A DNA stretch of 6,075 bases from Clostridiaceae bacterium (GTDB taxonomy: Bacteria > Bacillota > Clostridia > Lutisporales > Lutisporaceae). The DNA lies in assembly GCA_003527145.1 (NCBI GenBank), contig DPSW01000388.1:1-6075 (forward strand), read 5' to 3'. Positions 1 to 6,013 of the stretch are shown piece by piece (position 1 is the stretch's first letter; each line of letters opens with the position of its first letter). The position numbers and the translations under genes are program-made. Below the pieces are notes generated by a model. That model saw only the letters and a list, made by a program, of their open reading frames with translations, searched no databases and was not told where the DNA came from.

Positions 1-331
1 GACCAGCGAAGAACTGGCCATAAAGCACAAGTTTATCAGCTCACCTACCATTCGGGTGGATGGCAGGGATATTCAAATGGAAGTCAGAGAGAGCAGATGC
101 GAATCATGCGGTGAGTTGTGCGGAGATGATATAGAGTGCCGCGTCTGGGTATATAAGGGTGAAGAATATGCAGTACCACCAAAAGAGTTGATAATGGAAG
201 GCCTCTTGAACGGTATATTTGGGAGAGAGGATATAGCAGGTGAGGATAAGGAATATACATTGCCGGAGAATTTAAAGAAATTCTATAATTCTATGAATGA
301 AAAAAACAAAAGTGTTGTTAGAAATAGATGA
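1..331 (+). CDS. Thioredoxin-like DUF2703-type protein, C-terminal part (5' end outside window)
   Basis: The frame is open from base 2 with no stop before TGA at 329-331, giving 109 visible residues; the gene starts left of the window. A GTG at 56 could be read as a start, but the conserved sequence continues upstream of it (SSPTIRVDGRDI), so I treat the gene as truncated by the window edge. S-P-T-I-R-V-D-G matches the cis-proline strand of thioredoxin-like DUF2703 proteins, which often sit in arsenic or metal operons. It is followed by a Cys-rich stretch (RCESCGELCGDDIECRV) and a PPKELI helix, as in that family. The N-terminal CxxC or CxxU redox motif is not visible. The 3' end overlaps the ArsR gene by 35 bp, which indicates one operon. 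By context it is probably a redox partner for metalloid or organometal handling. Family fairly sure; function inferred. Confidence 0.68.
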   Translation, partial: TSEELAIKHKFISSPTIRVDGRDIQMEVRESRCESCGELCGDDIECRVWVYKGEEYAVPPKELIMEGLLNGIFGREDIAGEDKEYTLPENLKKFYNSMNEKNKSVVRNR

Positions 332-665
332 GCTACAGATGGGGGTTAGTAATTTGGAGAGTAACTATAAAGAATATGCATTGTTTATGAAAGCATTAGG
401 GGATGAGACCAGATTAAAAATATTTCATATGCTTTCCGGTGGGGAGCTTTGCGCCTGCAAAATACTTGAGGAGTTTCATATAACACAGCCTACTCTTTCC
501 TATCATATGAAAACGCTTTGTGAGAGTGGGTTGGTAAATGGCAGGCGCGATGGAATTTGGACAAAATATTCAATCAATGAAAAGGCTTTAGAAGCATTAA
601 AAATGCTGTTCAATGATATAGACGTAAAAACTGCTGGCTATTTTGACTGCAGTACAGAATGTTGA
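297..665 (+). CDS. ArsR/SmtB-family metalloid-responsive transcriptional repressor
   Basis: A 122-residue winged-helix repressor, the usual size for the family. Residues 28-46 carry the ALGDETRLKIFHML signature. Residues 50-60 (ELCACKILEEF) hold the ArsR-type Cys-x-Cys pair C52/C54, the site used for As(III)/Sb(III)-like ligands. Residues 61-80 form the recognition helix (TQPTLSYHMKTLCESGLV) and about 82-93 the wing. C75 and two C-terminal cysteines (C118, C122 in FDCSTEC) could add ligands. Family members bind an operator near their own operon and release it on metal binding; any such operator is outside the window. The start is uncertain: ATG 297 overlaps the upstream gene, and in-frame ATG 339 (residue 15) would give a 108-residue protein that keeps the whole domain. 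Neither has a strong Shine-Dalgarno site, so coupling to upstream translation is likely. Inducer identity is inferred. Confidence 0.92.
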   Translation: MKKTKVLLEIDELQMGVSNLESNYKEYALFMKALGDETRLKIFHMLSGGELCACKILEEFHITQPTLSYHMKTLCESGLVNGRRDGIWTKYSINEKALEALKMLFNDIDVKTAGYFDCSTEC

Positions 666-677
666 GGAGATGATGAT

Positions 678-1682
678 TTGATTGTATTTAAGTGGCTAAA
701 TAGCCAACTGCTGAAAATGGAGTGGCTTTATAATCTAGTGACTTTTCTTGTAGAAAATATCTTCAGATTGGATGTAAATAACAGAGTAGGTGGAAGCGTT
801 CACTTCTTCATATATGACGTCATAAAAATATTTATATTATTATCAGTATTGATCTTTGTGATTTCATATATTCAAAGTTTTTTCCCACCGGAAAGAACCA
901 GAAAAATATTAGGCAGATTTAACGGAGTTTCTGCCAATATATTGGGAGCTTTACTTGGCACTGTCACACCCTTTTGCTCCTGTTCATCTATACCCTTGTT
1001 TATAGGATTTACAAGTGCAGGGCTGCCAATTGGTGTTACCTTCTCATTTTTAATATCTTCACCCTTGGTAGATTTGGCCTCTGTTATTTTGCTTGCCAGC
1101 ATATTTAACTGGAAGATAGCTATAGCATATGTTCTTGTAGGCATTGTGCTTGCTGTTGTTGGAGGAACTATCATCAGTAAATTAAAGCTTGAAGAATATG
1201 TAGAGCCCTTTGTTTTTGGCAACAAGGTCCTTGAAGCGGAACAAGAAGATATGACTGTTAGAGATAGAATAGATTTTGCAAAAGATCAGGTTTTAGATAT
1301 AATAAAAAAAGTGTGGCTTTACGTTCTGATAGGAGTTGGAATAGGCGCTGCCATACACAATTGGATACCACAAGACGTTATTTCAGCGATACTTGGAAAG
1401 GATAAGTGGTACTCAGTCTTATTAGCAACTTTTGTTGGTATACCTATGTATGCTGATATATTTGGAACATTGCCTATTGCTGAAGCTTTGGTTTTAAAGG
1501 GCGTAGGATTGGGAACAGCTCTTTCCTTTATGATGGGAGTAACAGCACTTTCCTTGCCATCCATGATTATGCTGAATAAAGTTGTTAAGATAAAGCTTTT
1601 AGCTATATTTGTGGGTATTGTTACCTTGGGCATCATTATTATTGGCTGCACTTTTAATACTTTTGGTTATTTATTAATGTGA
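678..1682 (+). CDS. ArsP-like (DUF318 family) membrane permease, probable organometal(loid) efflux
   Basis: A 334-residue polytopic membrane protein of the permease family that includes ArsP, the trivalent organoarsenical exporter. Hydrophobic segments lie at about 46-66, 84-110, 115-140, 147-165, 210-230, 245-270, 275-300 and 305-325, with a charged cytoplasmic-type loop at 170-210. The family signature TPFCSCSSIPLF (97-108) places C100 and C102 at the likely substrate path, and a second conserved half-repeat is GIPMYADIFGTLPI (254-267). The start is TTG 678, 8 nt after a GAGGAG Shine-Dalgarno site (664-669) that overlaps the arsR stop; the nearby ATGs at 670 and 673 run straight into TGA. 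A start at ATG 717 is possible but has no comparable ribosome site. Only 12 nt separate it from the ArsR gene, so the two are co-transcribed. An insertion sequence begins 13 bp after its stop. Family confident; substrate inferred. Confidence 0.88.
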   Translation: MIVFKWLNSQLLKMEWLYNLVTFLVENIFRLDVNNRVGGSVHFFIYDVIKIFILLSVLIFVISYIQSFFPPERTRKILGRFNGVSANILGALLGTVTPFCSCSSIPLFIGFTSAGLPIGVTFSFLISSPLVDLASVILLASIFNWKIAIAYVLVGIVLAVVGGTIISKLKLEEYVEPFVFGNKVLEAEQEDMTVRDRIDFAKDQVLDIIKKVWLYVLIGVGIGAAIHNWIPQDVISAILGKDKWYSVLLATFVGIPMYADIFGTLPIAEALVLKGVGLGTALSFMMGVTALSLPSMIMLNKVVKIKLLAIFVGIVTLGIIIIGCTFNTFGYLLM

Positions 1683-1695
1683 GCCATTGGGGATG

Positions 1696-1714
1696 GTTCG
1701 AAACCACTGAAAAA
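1696..1714 (+). repeat. Left terminal inverted repeat of the IS1182-family element
   Basis: GTTCGAAACCACTGAAAAA. It matches the reverse complement of 3384-3402 at 18 of 19 positions; the mismatch is T versus C at the fourth base. Confidence 0.88.
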
Positions 1715-1762
1715 CGTTAAATAAAAATTGTAAGATATTCAATAATATTCTACAAGAATCAA

Positions 1763-1827
1763 CATAAAACCCCCTCTGTATGATATAATGAATGTGAAGC
1801 AAACATTACAAACAAGGGGGTTTTATG
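1763..1827 (+). promoter_or_regulatory. 13-bp inverted repeat that can sequester the transposase ribosome site in read-through mRNA
   Basis: CATAAAACCCCCT (1763-1775) is the exact reverse complement of AGGGGGTTTTATG (1815-1827), with a 39-nt spacer. The 3' arm contains the GGGGG Shine-Dalgarno-like run (1816-1820) and the ATG at 1825. The 5' arm lies upstream of the native promoter (-10 at 1784-1789), so only transcripts entering from outside the element contain both arms. Other insertion sequences such as IS10 and IS50 are known to use such a fold to block translation from impinging transcripts; its use here is inferred. Confidence 0.65.
1781..1789 (+). promoter_or_regulatory. Extended -10 promoter of the transposase gene
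   Basis: TGATATAAT is a perfect extended -10 (TGn plus TATAAT at 1784-1789). No good -35 is seen 16-18 bp upstream, but an extended -10 can work without one. Transcription would start near 1796, leaving a leader of about 30 nt before the transposase start. The start point is inferred. Confidence 0.6.
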
Positions 1828-3363
1828 ATGCTTAAGAACAAGCCTAAGCAATTAAGTTTATATTCAATATTATACAATAGAATTCCTAAAAATCATATAT
1901 TAAAATTAATAAATGATGCTGTGGATTTTGGTTTTATTAATAAACTACTAGAAAAGTCTTACTGCAAGTATTATGGAAGACCAGCTAAAGAACCCGAACT
2001 TATGACTAGGCTTTTAGTACTTCAGTATTTATATAATTTATCAGATGAACGGGTGATTGAAGAAGCCTCTTTGAATCTTGCATATATGTGGTTTCTTGGA
2101 ATTAATCCTGAAGAAGAACTTCCTCATCCAAGTCTTTTAGCTAAATTTAGAACCATAAGACTTAAGGAAACTACCTTGGATGATATTATTCAAGAAGTAG
2201 TCAGGCAATGTATAGAAAAAGGCATCATTAAAGGAAGCAGTATCAGTATTGATGCAACACATACAGAGGCTAACACTGTAAAAAAGGTTCCTGAGAGAAT
2301 CATGAAACATCTTGCTAAGAAAATATTTAAAAACATGGGAGAAGAAATTGGGACAGTACCAGATCAAATAGATACAAACATACCTAATTACAAGGAAATA
2401 GAAGATCATAATATAGCAAAGCAAACTATGAAGAACTATCTGGAAAAAACTATTGAAAATGTAGAATCAAGCGTTGATTTAACTGTTGCCCCTAAAACAG
2501 TAGAAATTATTGAGGAAGCTAAACAAATACTGAATTCTCCCAAATTCATAGAACAAAAGGGTATCAGATCATTAGTTGATAAAGATGCCAGAGTAGGGTG
2601 CAAATCTAAAACAGATAGCTTCTTCGGGTATAAAGTTGAATTTGCAATGATACCTGAAGAGAGAATAATAACGGCGGTAAATGTACAAGATGGGGCTTAT
2701 GTAGATGGAACAGACTTCAAAGAGTTATATGAAAAAACAAAAAACTGTGGAGTTGAAATAAAGGAGGCATATGGGGACAAGGCATATTTTAGGAAGCCCA
2801 TATTGGACTTTTTAAAAGAAGAAAAAGTAAAAGCATATATTCCGGTAAGCGAATCGGTATATAAACTAGACGATAGTAAATTTAGTTACAACAAGGATTC
2901 AGACCAATGGACATGTGAAATGGGCAATTGTACTGCCAATAAGAAAAAGAGCAAGAAAAAGGATAGAGAAAGTTACTACTATTACTTTAAAAAAGAGGAT
3001 TGTAAAAACTGTCCTAAAAGGGAGGAATGTTTATACAAAGGTAAAGTAAGAAAAATACTTGAGATTACAGTAAATACAACAGCATTTTATGAATACAGCA
3101 AATTTACAAAGTTAGAAGGCTTTCTAGAAAAGTATAAAATGCGAGCAAGTCATGAATGGAAAAACGGAGAAATGAAAAGGTTCCATGGTATGGACCGTGC
3201 GAGAGGGTACGGTCTTAGAAGCATGGGAACCCAAGCAAAGCTAACGGCGCTGGTAGTAAATTTAAAGAGGATAGCAAGCATACTATCCTCTCGTTCTACT
3301 TGTTTTATTGCTATAATTGAAGAATTATGGTTACTTCCTAAAAAAGTTCAAATTGCTGGTTAA
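1825..3363 (+). CDS. IS1182-family DDE transposase
   Basis: A 512-residue transposase, full length for IS1182, which cuts and rejoins the element's ends. The N-terminal DUF772-type domain covers about 45-115 (YYGRPAKEPELMTRLLVLQ through HPSLLAKFRT). The RNase H-like catalytic core supplies D143 (SIDATHTEAN), D318 (YGDKAYFRKP) and, as the probable catalytic glutamate, E449 (NGEMKRFHG). VDKDARVGCKSKTDSFFGYK (251-270) is the typical strand before the second Asp. A Lys-rich and Cys-rich insert at 364-402 (C364, C369, C393, C396, C402) may bind zinc. Residues 455-483 (MDRARGYGLRSMGTQAKL onward) form the usual C-terminal region ending in NLKRI. ATG 1825 and ATG 1828 are adjacent; 1828 sits at a better distance (7 nt) from GGGGG at 1816-1820. 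The frame has no break, so it is probably functional. Confidence 0.95.
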   Translation: MMLKNKPKQLSLYSILYNRIPKNHILKLINDAVDFGFINKLLEKSYCKYYGRPAKEPELMTRLLVLQYLYNLSDERVIEEASLNLAYMWFLGINPEEELPHPSLLAKFRTIRLKETTLDDIIQEVVRQCIEKGIIKGSSISIDATHTEANTVKKVPERIMKHLAKKIFKNMGEEIGTVPDQIDTNIPNYKEIEDHNIAKQTMKNYLEKTIENVESSVDLTVAPKTVEIIEEAKQILNSPKFIEQKGIRSLVDKDARVGCKSKTDSFFGYKVEFAMIPEERIITAVNVQDGAYVDGTDFKELYEKTKNCGVEIKEAYGDKAYFRKPILDFLKEEKVKAYIPVSESVYKLDDSKFSYNKDSDQWTCEMGNCTANKKKSKKKDRESYYYYFKKEDCKNCPKREECLYKGKVRKILEITVNTTAFYEYSKFTKLEGFLEKYKMRASHEWKNGEMKRFHGMDRARGYGLRSMGTQAKLTALVVNLKRIASILSSRSTCFIAIIEELWLLPKKVQIAG

Positions 3364-3383
3364 AACCTATCTAAAAACATTAA

Positions 3384-3402
3384 TTTTTCAGTGGTTTCGG
3401 AC
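3384..3402 (-). repeat. Right terminal inverted repeat of the IS1182-family element
   Basis: Read on the minus strand this is GTCCGAAACCACTGAAAAA, the partner of 1696-1714. It starts 20 bp after the transposase stop codon. Confidence 0.88.
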
Positions 3403-3504
3403 GGTTATTTTTGCTTCTGATCATATATGCATATTCATGACGGCAGTATTATTACCTGCCCTATGTCTTTAAAATTGGCCATATACAATAGCTACAATTA
3501 CCCT

Positions 3505-4383
3505 TTACCAACCTCTATTGGCAAATTGGTTCTCTTGAGATAAGGTATTTATTTCAATGCCTGACATAGCTTCTCCCAAATCCTCGGAAACTTCTGCCAA
3601 AACCTTAGCATCGTTAAAATGTGCTGTGGCTTTTACTATTGCTTTTGCTCTTTTTTCCGGATTACCTGATCTGAATATCCCTGAGCCAACAAATATTCCA
3701 TCACAACCAAGCTGCATCATGAGGGCTGCATCAGCAGGTGTAGCAATACCGCCGGCTGCAAAATTTATAACGGGCAATTTGCCTTTTTCTGATACGTATT
3801 TTACCAAATCATAGGGAGCGCCCATTTCTTTTGCAGCTGTCATCAATTCTTCATTTGGCATTAATTGAAGTTTTCTGATATCTGACATGATTGTCCTCAT
3901 ATGTCTTACTGCTTCAACAACATTTCCAGTCCCTGCTTCACCTTTTGTTCGTATCATTGATGCTCCTTCTCCGATACGCCTTAGGGCTTCACCCAAGTTT
4001 CTTGCGCCGCAAACAAAAGGTGTCTTAAAACTTTTTTTGTGTATGTGATATAATTCATCAGCAGGTGTTAATACTTCGCTTTCATCAATATAATCAATGC
4101 CTAAATACTCTAATATTTGTGCTTCAACCAAATGACCGATGCGCACCTTAGCCATTACAGGAATTTTTACTGTATTCATAATTTCTTTAATCATTTTAGG
4201 GTCTGACATTCTAGATACTCCGCCTTCTTTTCTTATATCTGAAGGAACCCTTTCCAAAGCCATAACAGCTACAGCCCCCGCTTCTTCGGCAATTCTTGCT
4301 TCCTTTGCATTTGTAACATCCATTATGACTCCGCCCTTTAAAAGCTGAGCTAAGTCTTTGCTTGATTCATTAATTTTATCCAT
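3505..4383 (-). CDS. pdxS: Pyridoxal 5'-phosphate synthase lyase subunit PdxS
   Basis: A 292-residue (beta/alpha)8-barrel enzyme, full length and ending in the family's RGW tail. PdxS makes pyridoxal phosphate from ribose 5-phosphate, glyceraldehyde 3-phosphate and ammonia, the ammonia being delivered by the glutaminase PdxT. Catalytic residues are visible: D22 (MDVTNAKEA), K79 (VMAKVRIGH), which forms the first Schiff base, and K147 (RTKGEAGTG), which carries the later intermediate. They correspond to D24, K81 and K149 of the Bacillus enzyme. GEAGTGN (148-154) and GSGIF (233-237) are phosphate-binding loops. Start ATG 4383 has AGGAGGAG 7 nt upstream. The gene converges on the permease operon. 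The 102 bp between its stop and the insertion sequence contain no pdxT start and no convincing terminator, so the partner gene must be elsewhere. Confidence 0.98.
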   Translation of the reverse strand: MDKINESSKDLAQLLKGGVIMDVTNAKEARIAEEAGAVAVMALERVPSDIRKEGGVSRMSDPKMIKEIMNTVKIPVMAKVRIGHLVEAQILEYLGIDYIDESEVLTPADELYHIHKKSFKTPFVCGARNLGEALRRIGEGASMIRTKGEAGTGNVVEAVRHMRTIMSDIRKLQLMPNEELMTAAKEMGAPYDLVKYVSEKGKLPVINFAAGGIATPADAALMMQLGCDGIFVGSGIFRSGNPEKRAKAIVKATAHFNDAKVLAEVSEDLGEAMSGIEINTLSQENQFANRGW

Positions 4384-4412
4384 TTGTATTCTCCTCCTAC
4401 ATTACTTGTAAT

Positions 4413-4722
4413 TCAATTATATTCAAAGGGTGGTATAAAACAATATTGTAATGCCACATTATGGGAGAAGGGCTCTGGTATTCCATAAGTGTATCGGTAC
4501 ATTATAGGATCAAAAATGTTCTTAAGCGCAGACAGCGGGGTAGTAGGGCGAAAGCTGAGGATATATTGGCTTCCCCGGGTGCCAATTCTAAAATTGAATA
4601 GCAGCCATATGTATTTCGTCCACAATCATTACAGGCGTTATCCTCTGCTCACAGTATAGATCCTTGATGCAATTTTGTATTTATTGAAACAATGTAACCT
4701 TTTTGCAGGGTGGCCTTTTATA
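4413..4722 (-). pseudogene. Decayed fragment of an ExeA/TniB-like AAA ATPase of mobile-element type
   Basis: Read on the minus strand from about 4722, one frame gives YKRPPCKKVTLFQ, a stop, then IQNCIKDLYCEQRITPV and MIVDEIHMA. The latter looks like the hydrophobic Walker B strand plus sensor region of ExeA/TniB-type ATPases that accompany some transposases. A second stop follows within a few codons. Similarity then seems to continue in another frame (LLFNFRIGTRGSQYILSF, inside the open stretch 4625-4413), as if a short deletion had removed about ten codons and shifted the frame. No Walker A motif, intact start or partner transposase is visible. The fragment begins where the zincin gene ends, and its 3' part contains the pdxS promoter. 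The identification rests on my memory of the family pattern; the middle is fairly convincing, the last 40 residues are not. Confidence 0.5.
4416..4443 (-). promoter_or_regulatory. Probable pdxS promoter
   Basis: On the minus strand a perfect TATAAT (4421-4416) lies 16 bp after a weak TTGTTT -35 (4443-4438). Transcription would begin near 4409, giving a leader of about 26 nt that contains AGGAGGAG (4398-4391). No PdxR-type operator could be recognised by eye. Confidence 0.55.
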
Positions 4723-4723
4723 T

Positions 4724-5842
4724 TCATTGTGGATATGTGACAATCAAATCTTCAATAATTACAGGTATAAACGTATTGAAATTTTTATATATGGCACGGT
4801 GGGCAAGATATTTGTTAATGCTTTTGCAAACGGTATCGATATAAATAAATCCATTTTCTCGCTCTTCCGCCAACAATTGCTCTGCTCGTCTCGGATTGTA
4901 ATATTTCATCATCTCAATTACACAAGCTCTCAGAATCAGTTCTTCCAGAACGGTATCCCAATCAGAATAAGCGAGGCCTGCCATCTCTTCGGAAATTGGC
5001 TCCAATAAATGCTCGCTCTTTTCAATCCATTCGGCAAAATGCTCTTCACCGGAAATAGGGATAAAGCTGTGACCAAACTCATGGGCTTCCAGTTCCGTAA
5101 AATAGTCACAATCCCAAAAGACAGGGATGCGGTCTGCTACATCATTGGGCCCCAGCAAAGAATAAATAAATCGCTGCTCGCCTTTGGCTATTGAGGGGCC
5201 AAAGCCTCCGGTGTGGAATAGGGTGACCAGCACCACATTATACTCGTCAAACTTCTGACCATAGAACTCTTCCATATAGCCAAGCAGGTTTTCTTCGGGC
5301 AAAATCGCCAGAGTATTGTTCAATATAGTTTGGTAGTAATCTATATGCTTTTTAAAGAATGATTCAAAATCGCTGGCTAAATAGAAATCTTTCAGCAGGT
5401 CGAAAAACTCCTGCAGTTTTTCTATTTCATCAAAGTAGAAGTCATTTGAGTCAAACTGTTTGATATAGCTCCGATAAGCTTCTTCATCCACCGTAAAGTC
5501 CGGTCTCATAAACAGAATCATGGCAGGCGGTTCATCGATGGCACTAAAGGCGGCATTTTCATAATACTGCACGGCCGGATGATTATCATATTTTCGAAAA
5601 TGGTCGTCAATGTCCTTTTTATAATTCGTATAAAAACGGCTGATCAATCCATAACGGATATTCATATTATCCTTGCCCATGTATTGGACAATTGTCAGCA
5701 ATTCCAGCTCCGGCCTTACCGACATAATGAGACCATTGCGGGTAACGGTAATAGGCTTCGGCAGCTGCGGTTCTCCGCTGGCTTGTATGCTTCCAGAAAA
5801 AAGCAGAGTAAAGCAGCAAATGGCTATTATCATTTTTTTCAT
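4724..5842 (-). CDS. Secreted HEFGH zinc-metallopeptidase-like protein (DUF4932 type)
   Basis: 372 residues. An N-terminal signal peptide (KK, hydrophobic 4-18, likely cleavage near SIQA-SG at 21-22) lacks a lipobox, so the protein is probably exported free. HEFGHSF (254-260) is a zincin motif: H254 and H258 would bind zinc and E255 would be the general base. The third ligand may be E300 or E301 in the helix VLEELILRA, as in gluzincins. Spacing and the HEFGHSF form recall DUF4932 proteins, whose substrate I do not know. Residues 30-250 are rich in acidic and aromatic residues with no other motif I recognise. Start ATG 5842 has GAGGAGGT 6 nt upstream. The gene is divergent from a response regulator and shares a two-sided operator with it, so it may be a two-component target. 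No clear terminator follows. Protease activity is inferred. Confidence 0.8.
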   Translation of the reverse strand: MKKMIIAICCFTLLFSGSIQASGEPQLPKPITVTRNGLIMSVRPELELLTIVQYMGKDNMNIRYGLISRFYTNYKKDIDDHFRKYDNHPAVQYYENAAFSAIDEPPAMILFMRPDFTVDEEAYRSYIKQFDSNDFYFDEIEKLQEFFDLLKDFYLASDFESFFKKHIDYYQTILNNTLAILPEENLLGYMEEFYGQKFDEYNVVLVTLFHTGGFGPSIAKGEQRFIYSLLGPNDVADRIPVFWDCDYFTELEAHEFGHSFIPISGEEHFAEWIEKSEHLLEPISEEMAGLAYSDWDTVLEELILRACVIEMMKYYNPRRAEQLLAEERENGFIYIDTVCKSINKYLAHRAIYKNFNTFIPVIIEDLIVTYPQ

Positions 5843-5879
5843 TATAAAACCTCCTCGTAAATTTTTAATCTTTAAAAGT

Positions 5880-5913
5880 ATTATATAAAACAGCAGGTTA
5901 AGAAAAGGTTAAG
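5880..5913 (-). promoter_or_regulatory. Promoter of the zincin gene with PhoB/OmpR-type direct-repeat operator
   Basis: Reading on the minus strand: CTTAACC (5913-5907), TTTT, CTTAACC (5902-5896), 10 bp, TATAAT (5885-5880). The heptads are identical and 11 bp apart, one DNA turn. They occupy the -35 position, where no normal -35 exists, as in activator-dependent pho-box promoters. Transcription would start near 5873, about 30 nt before the start codon. Confidence 0.68.
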
Positions 5914-5932
5914 CTCAGAAATGTTTTGGTGT

Positions 5933-5971
5933 CTTAACTCAAAATTAACCATGGCACTGCTATACTATAAT
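5933..5971 (+). promoter_or_regulatory. Promoter of the response-regulator gene with matching direct-repeat operator
   Basis: CTTAACT (5933-5939), CAAA, ATTAACC (5944-5950), 10 bp, TATACT (5961-5966). This is the same heptad-4-heptad-10 layout as the divergent promoter, in the opposite orientation. A second -10 candidate, TATAAT, overlaps at 5966-5971 with a 15-bp gap. No normal -35 is present. The arrangement predicts positive autoregulation. Confidence 0.62.
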
Positions 5972-6013
5972 TATGATATTGTAAAGGATAGTCTTGACAA
6001 AGGAGGAAAGAAA

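Larger units (their letters stand above)
1696..3402 (+). mobile_element. Complete IS1182-family insertion sequence (about 1.7 kb)
   Basis: A 1707-bp element bounded by 19-bp terminal inverted repeats (18 of 19 matching) and carrying one intact DDE transposase gene. Size, gene layout and transposase family fit IS1182. The ends were set by comparing the left flank with the reverse complement of the right flank; similarity stops at the listed bases. No clear target duplication is visible. GGTT occurs at 1695-1698 and 3403-3406, but using it as the duplication would make the two ends unequal by a few bases. The near-identical ends and uninterrupted reading frame suggest a recent insertion, possibly still active. 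It lies immediately 3' of the permease gene and does not break any gene I can see. Confidence 0.88.

Noticed and set aside
56..331. GTG 56 as a true start giving a 91-residue protein
   Set aside because: The conserved thioredoxin-like strand S-P-T-I-R lies upstream of it in the same open frame and there is no ribosome site before the GTG.
872..1225. Open minus-strand frame of 117 codons inside the permease gene
   Set aside because: Antisense shadow of a strongly conserved membrane protein; no ribosome site and no recognisable domain. The same holds for the minus-strand frames at 1319-1651 and 2137-2424.
1695..1705. GGTTCGAAACC near-palindrome and GGTT on both flanks as target duplication of the insertion sequence
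   Set aside because: Using GGTT as the duplication makes the two element ends unequal; chance repetition of 4 bp cannot be excluded.
3442..3460. GGCAG/CTGCC inverted repeat between the insertion sequence and pdxS, considered as a terminator
   Set aside because: Only a 5-bp stem with a 9-nt loop and no T-run on either side.
3557..3814. Plus-strand open frames opposite pdxS (also 4139-4348)
   Set aside because: Mirror of the conserved pdxS coding strand, with no ribosome site or protein family signature.
4703..5194. Plus-strand open frames opposite the zincin gene (also 5579-5888)
   Set aside because: Shadows of a gene that has a signal peptide, ribosome site and catalytic motif on the other strand.
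5994..5999. Perfect TTGACA as a -35 box for the response regulator
   Set aside because: It abuts the Shine-Dalgarno site, and the sequence 16-18 bp downstream is inside the coding region with no -10 box.
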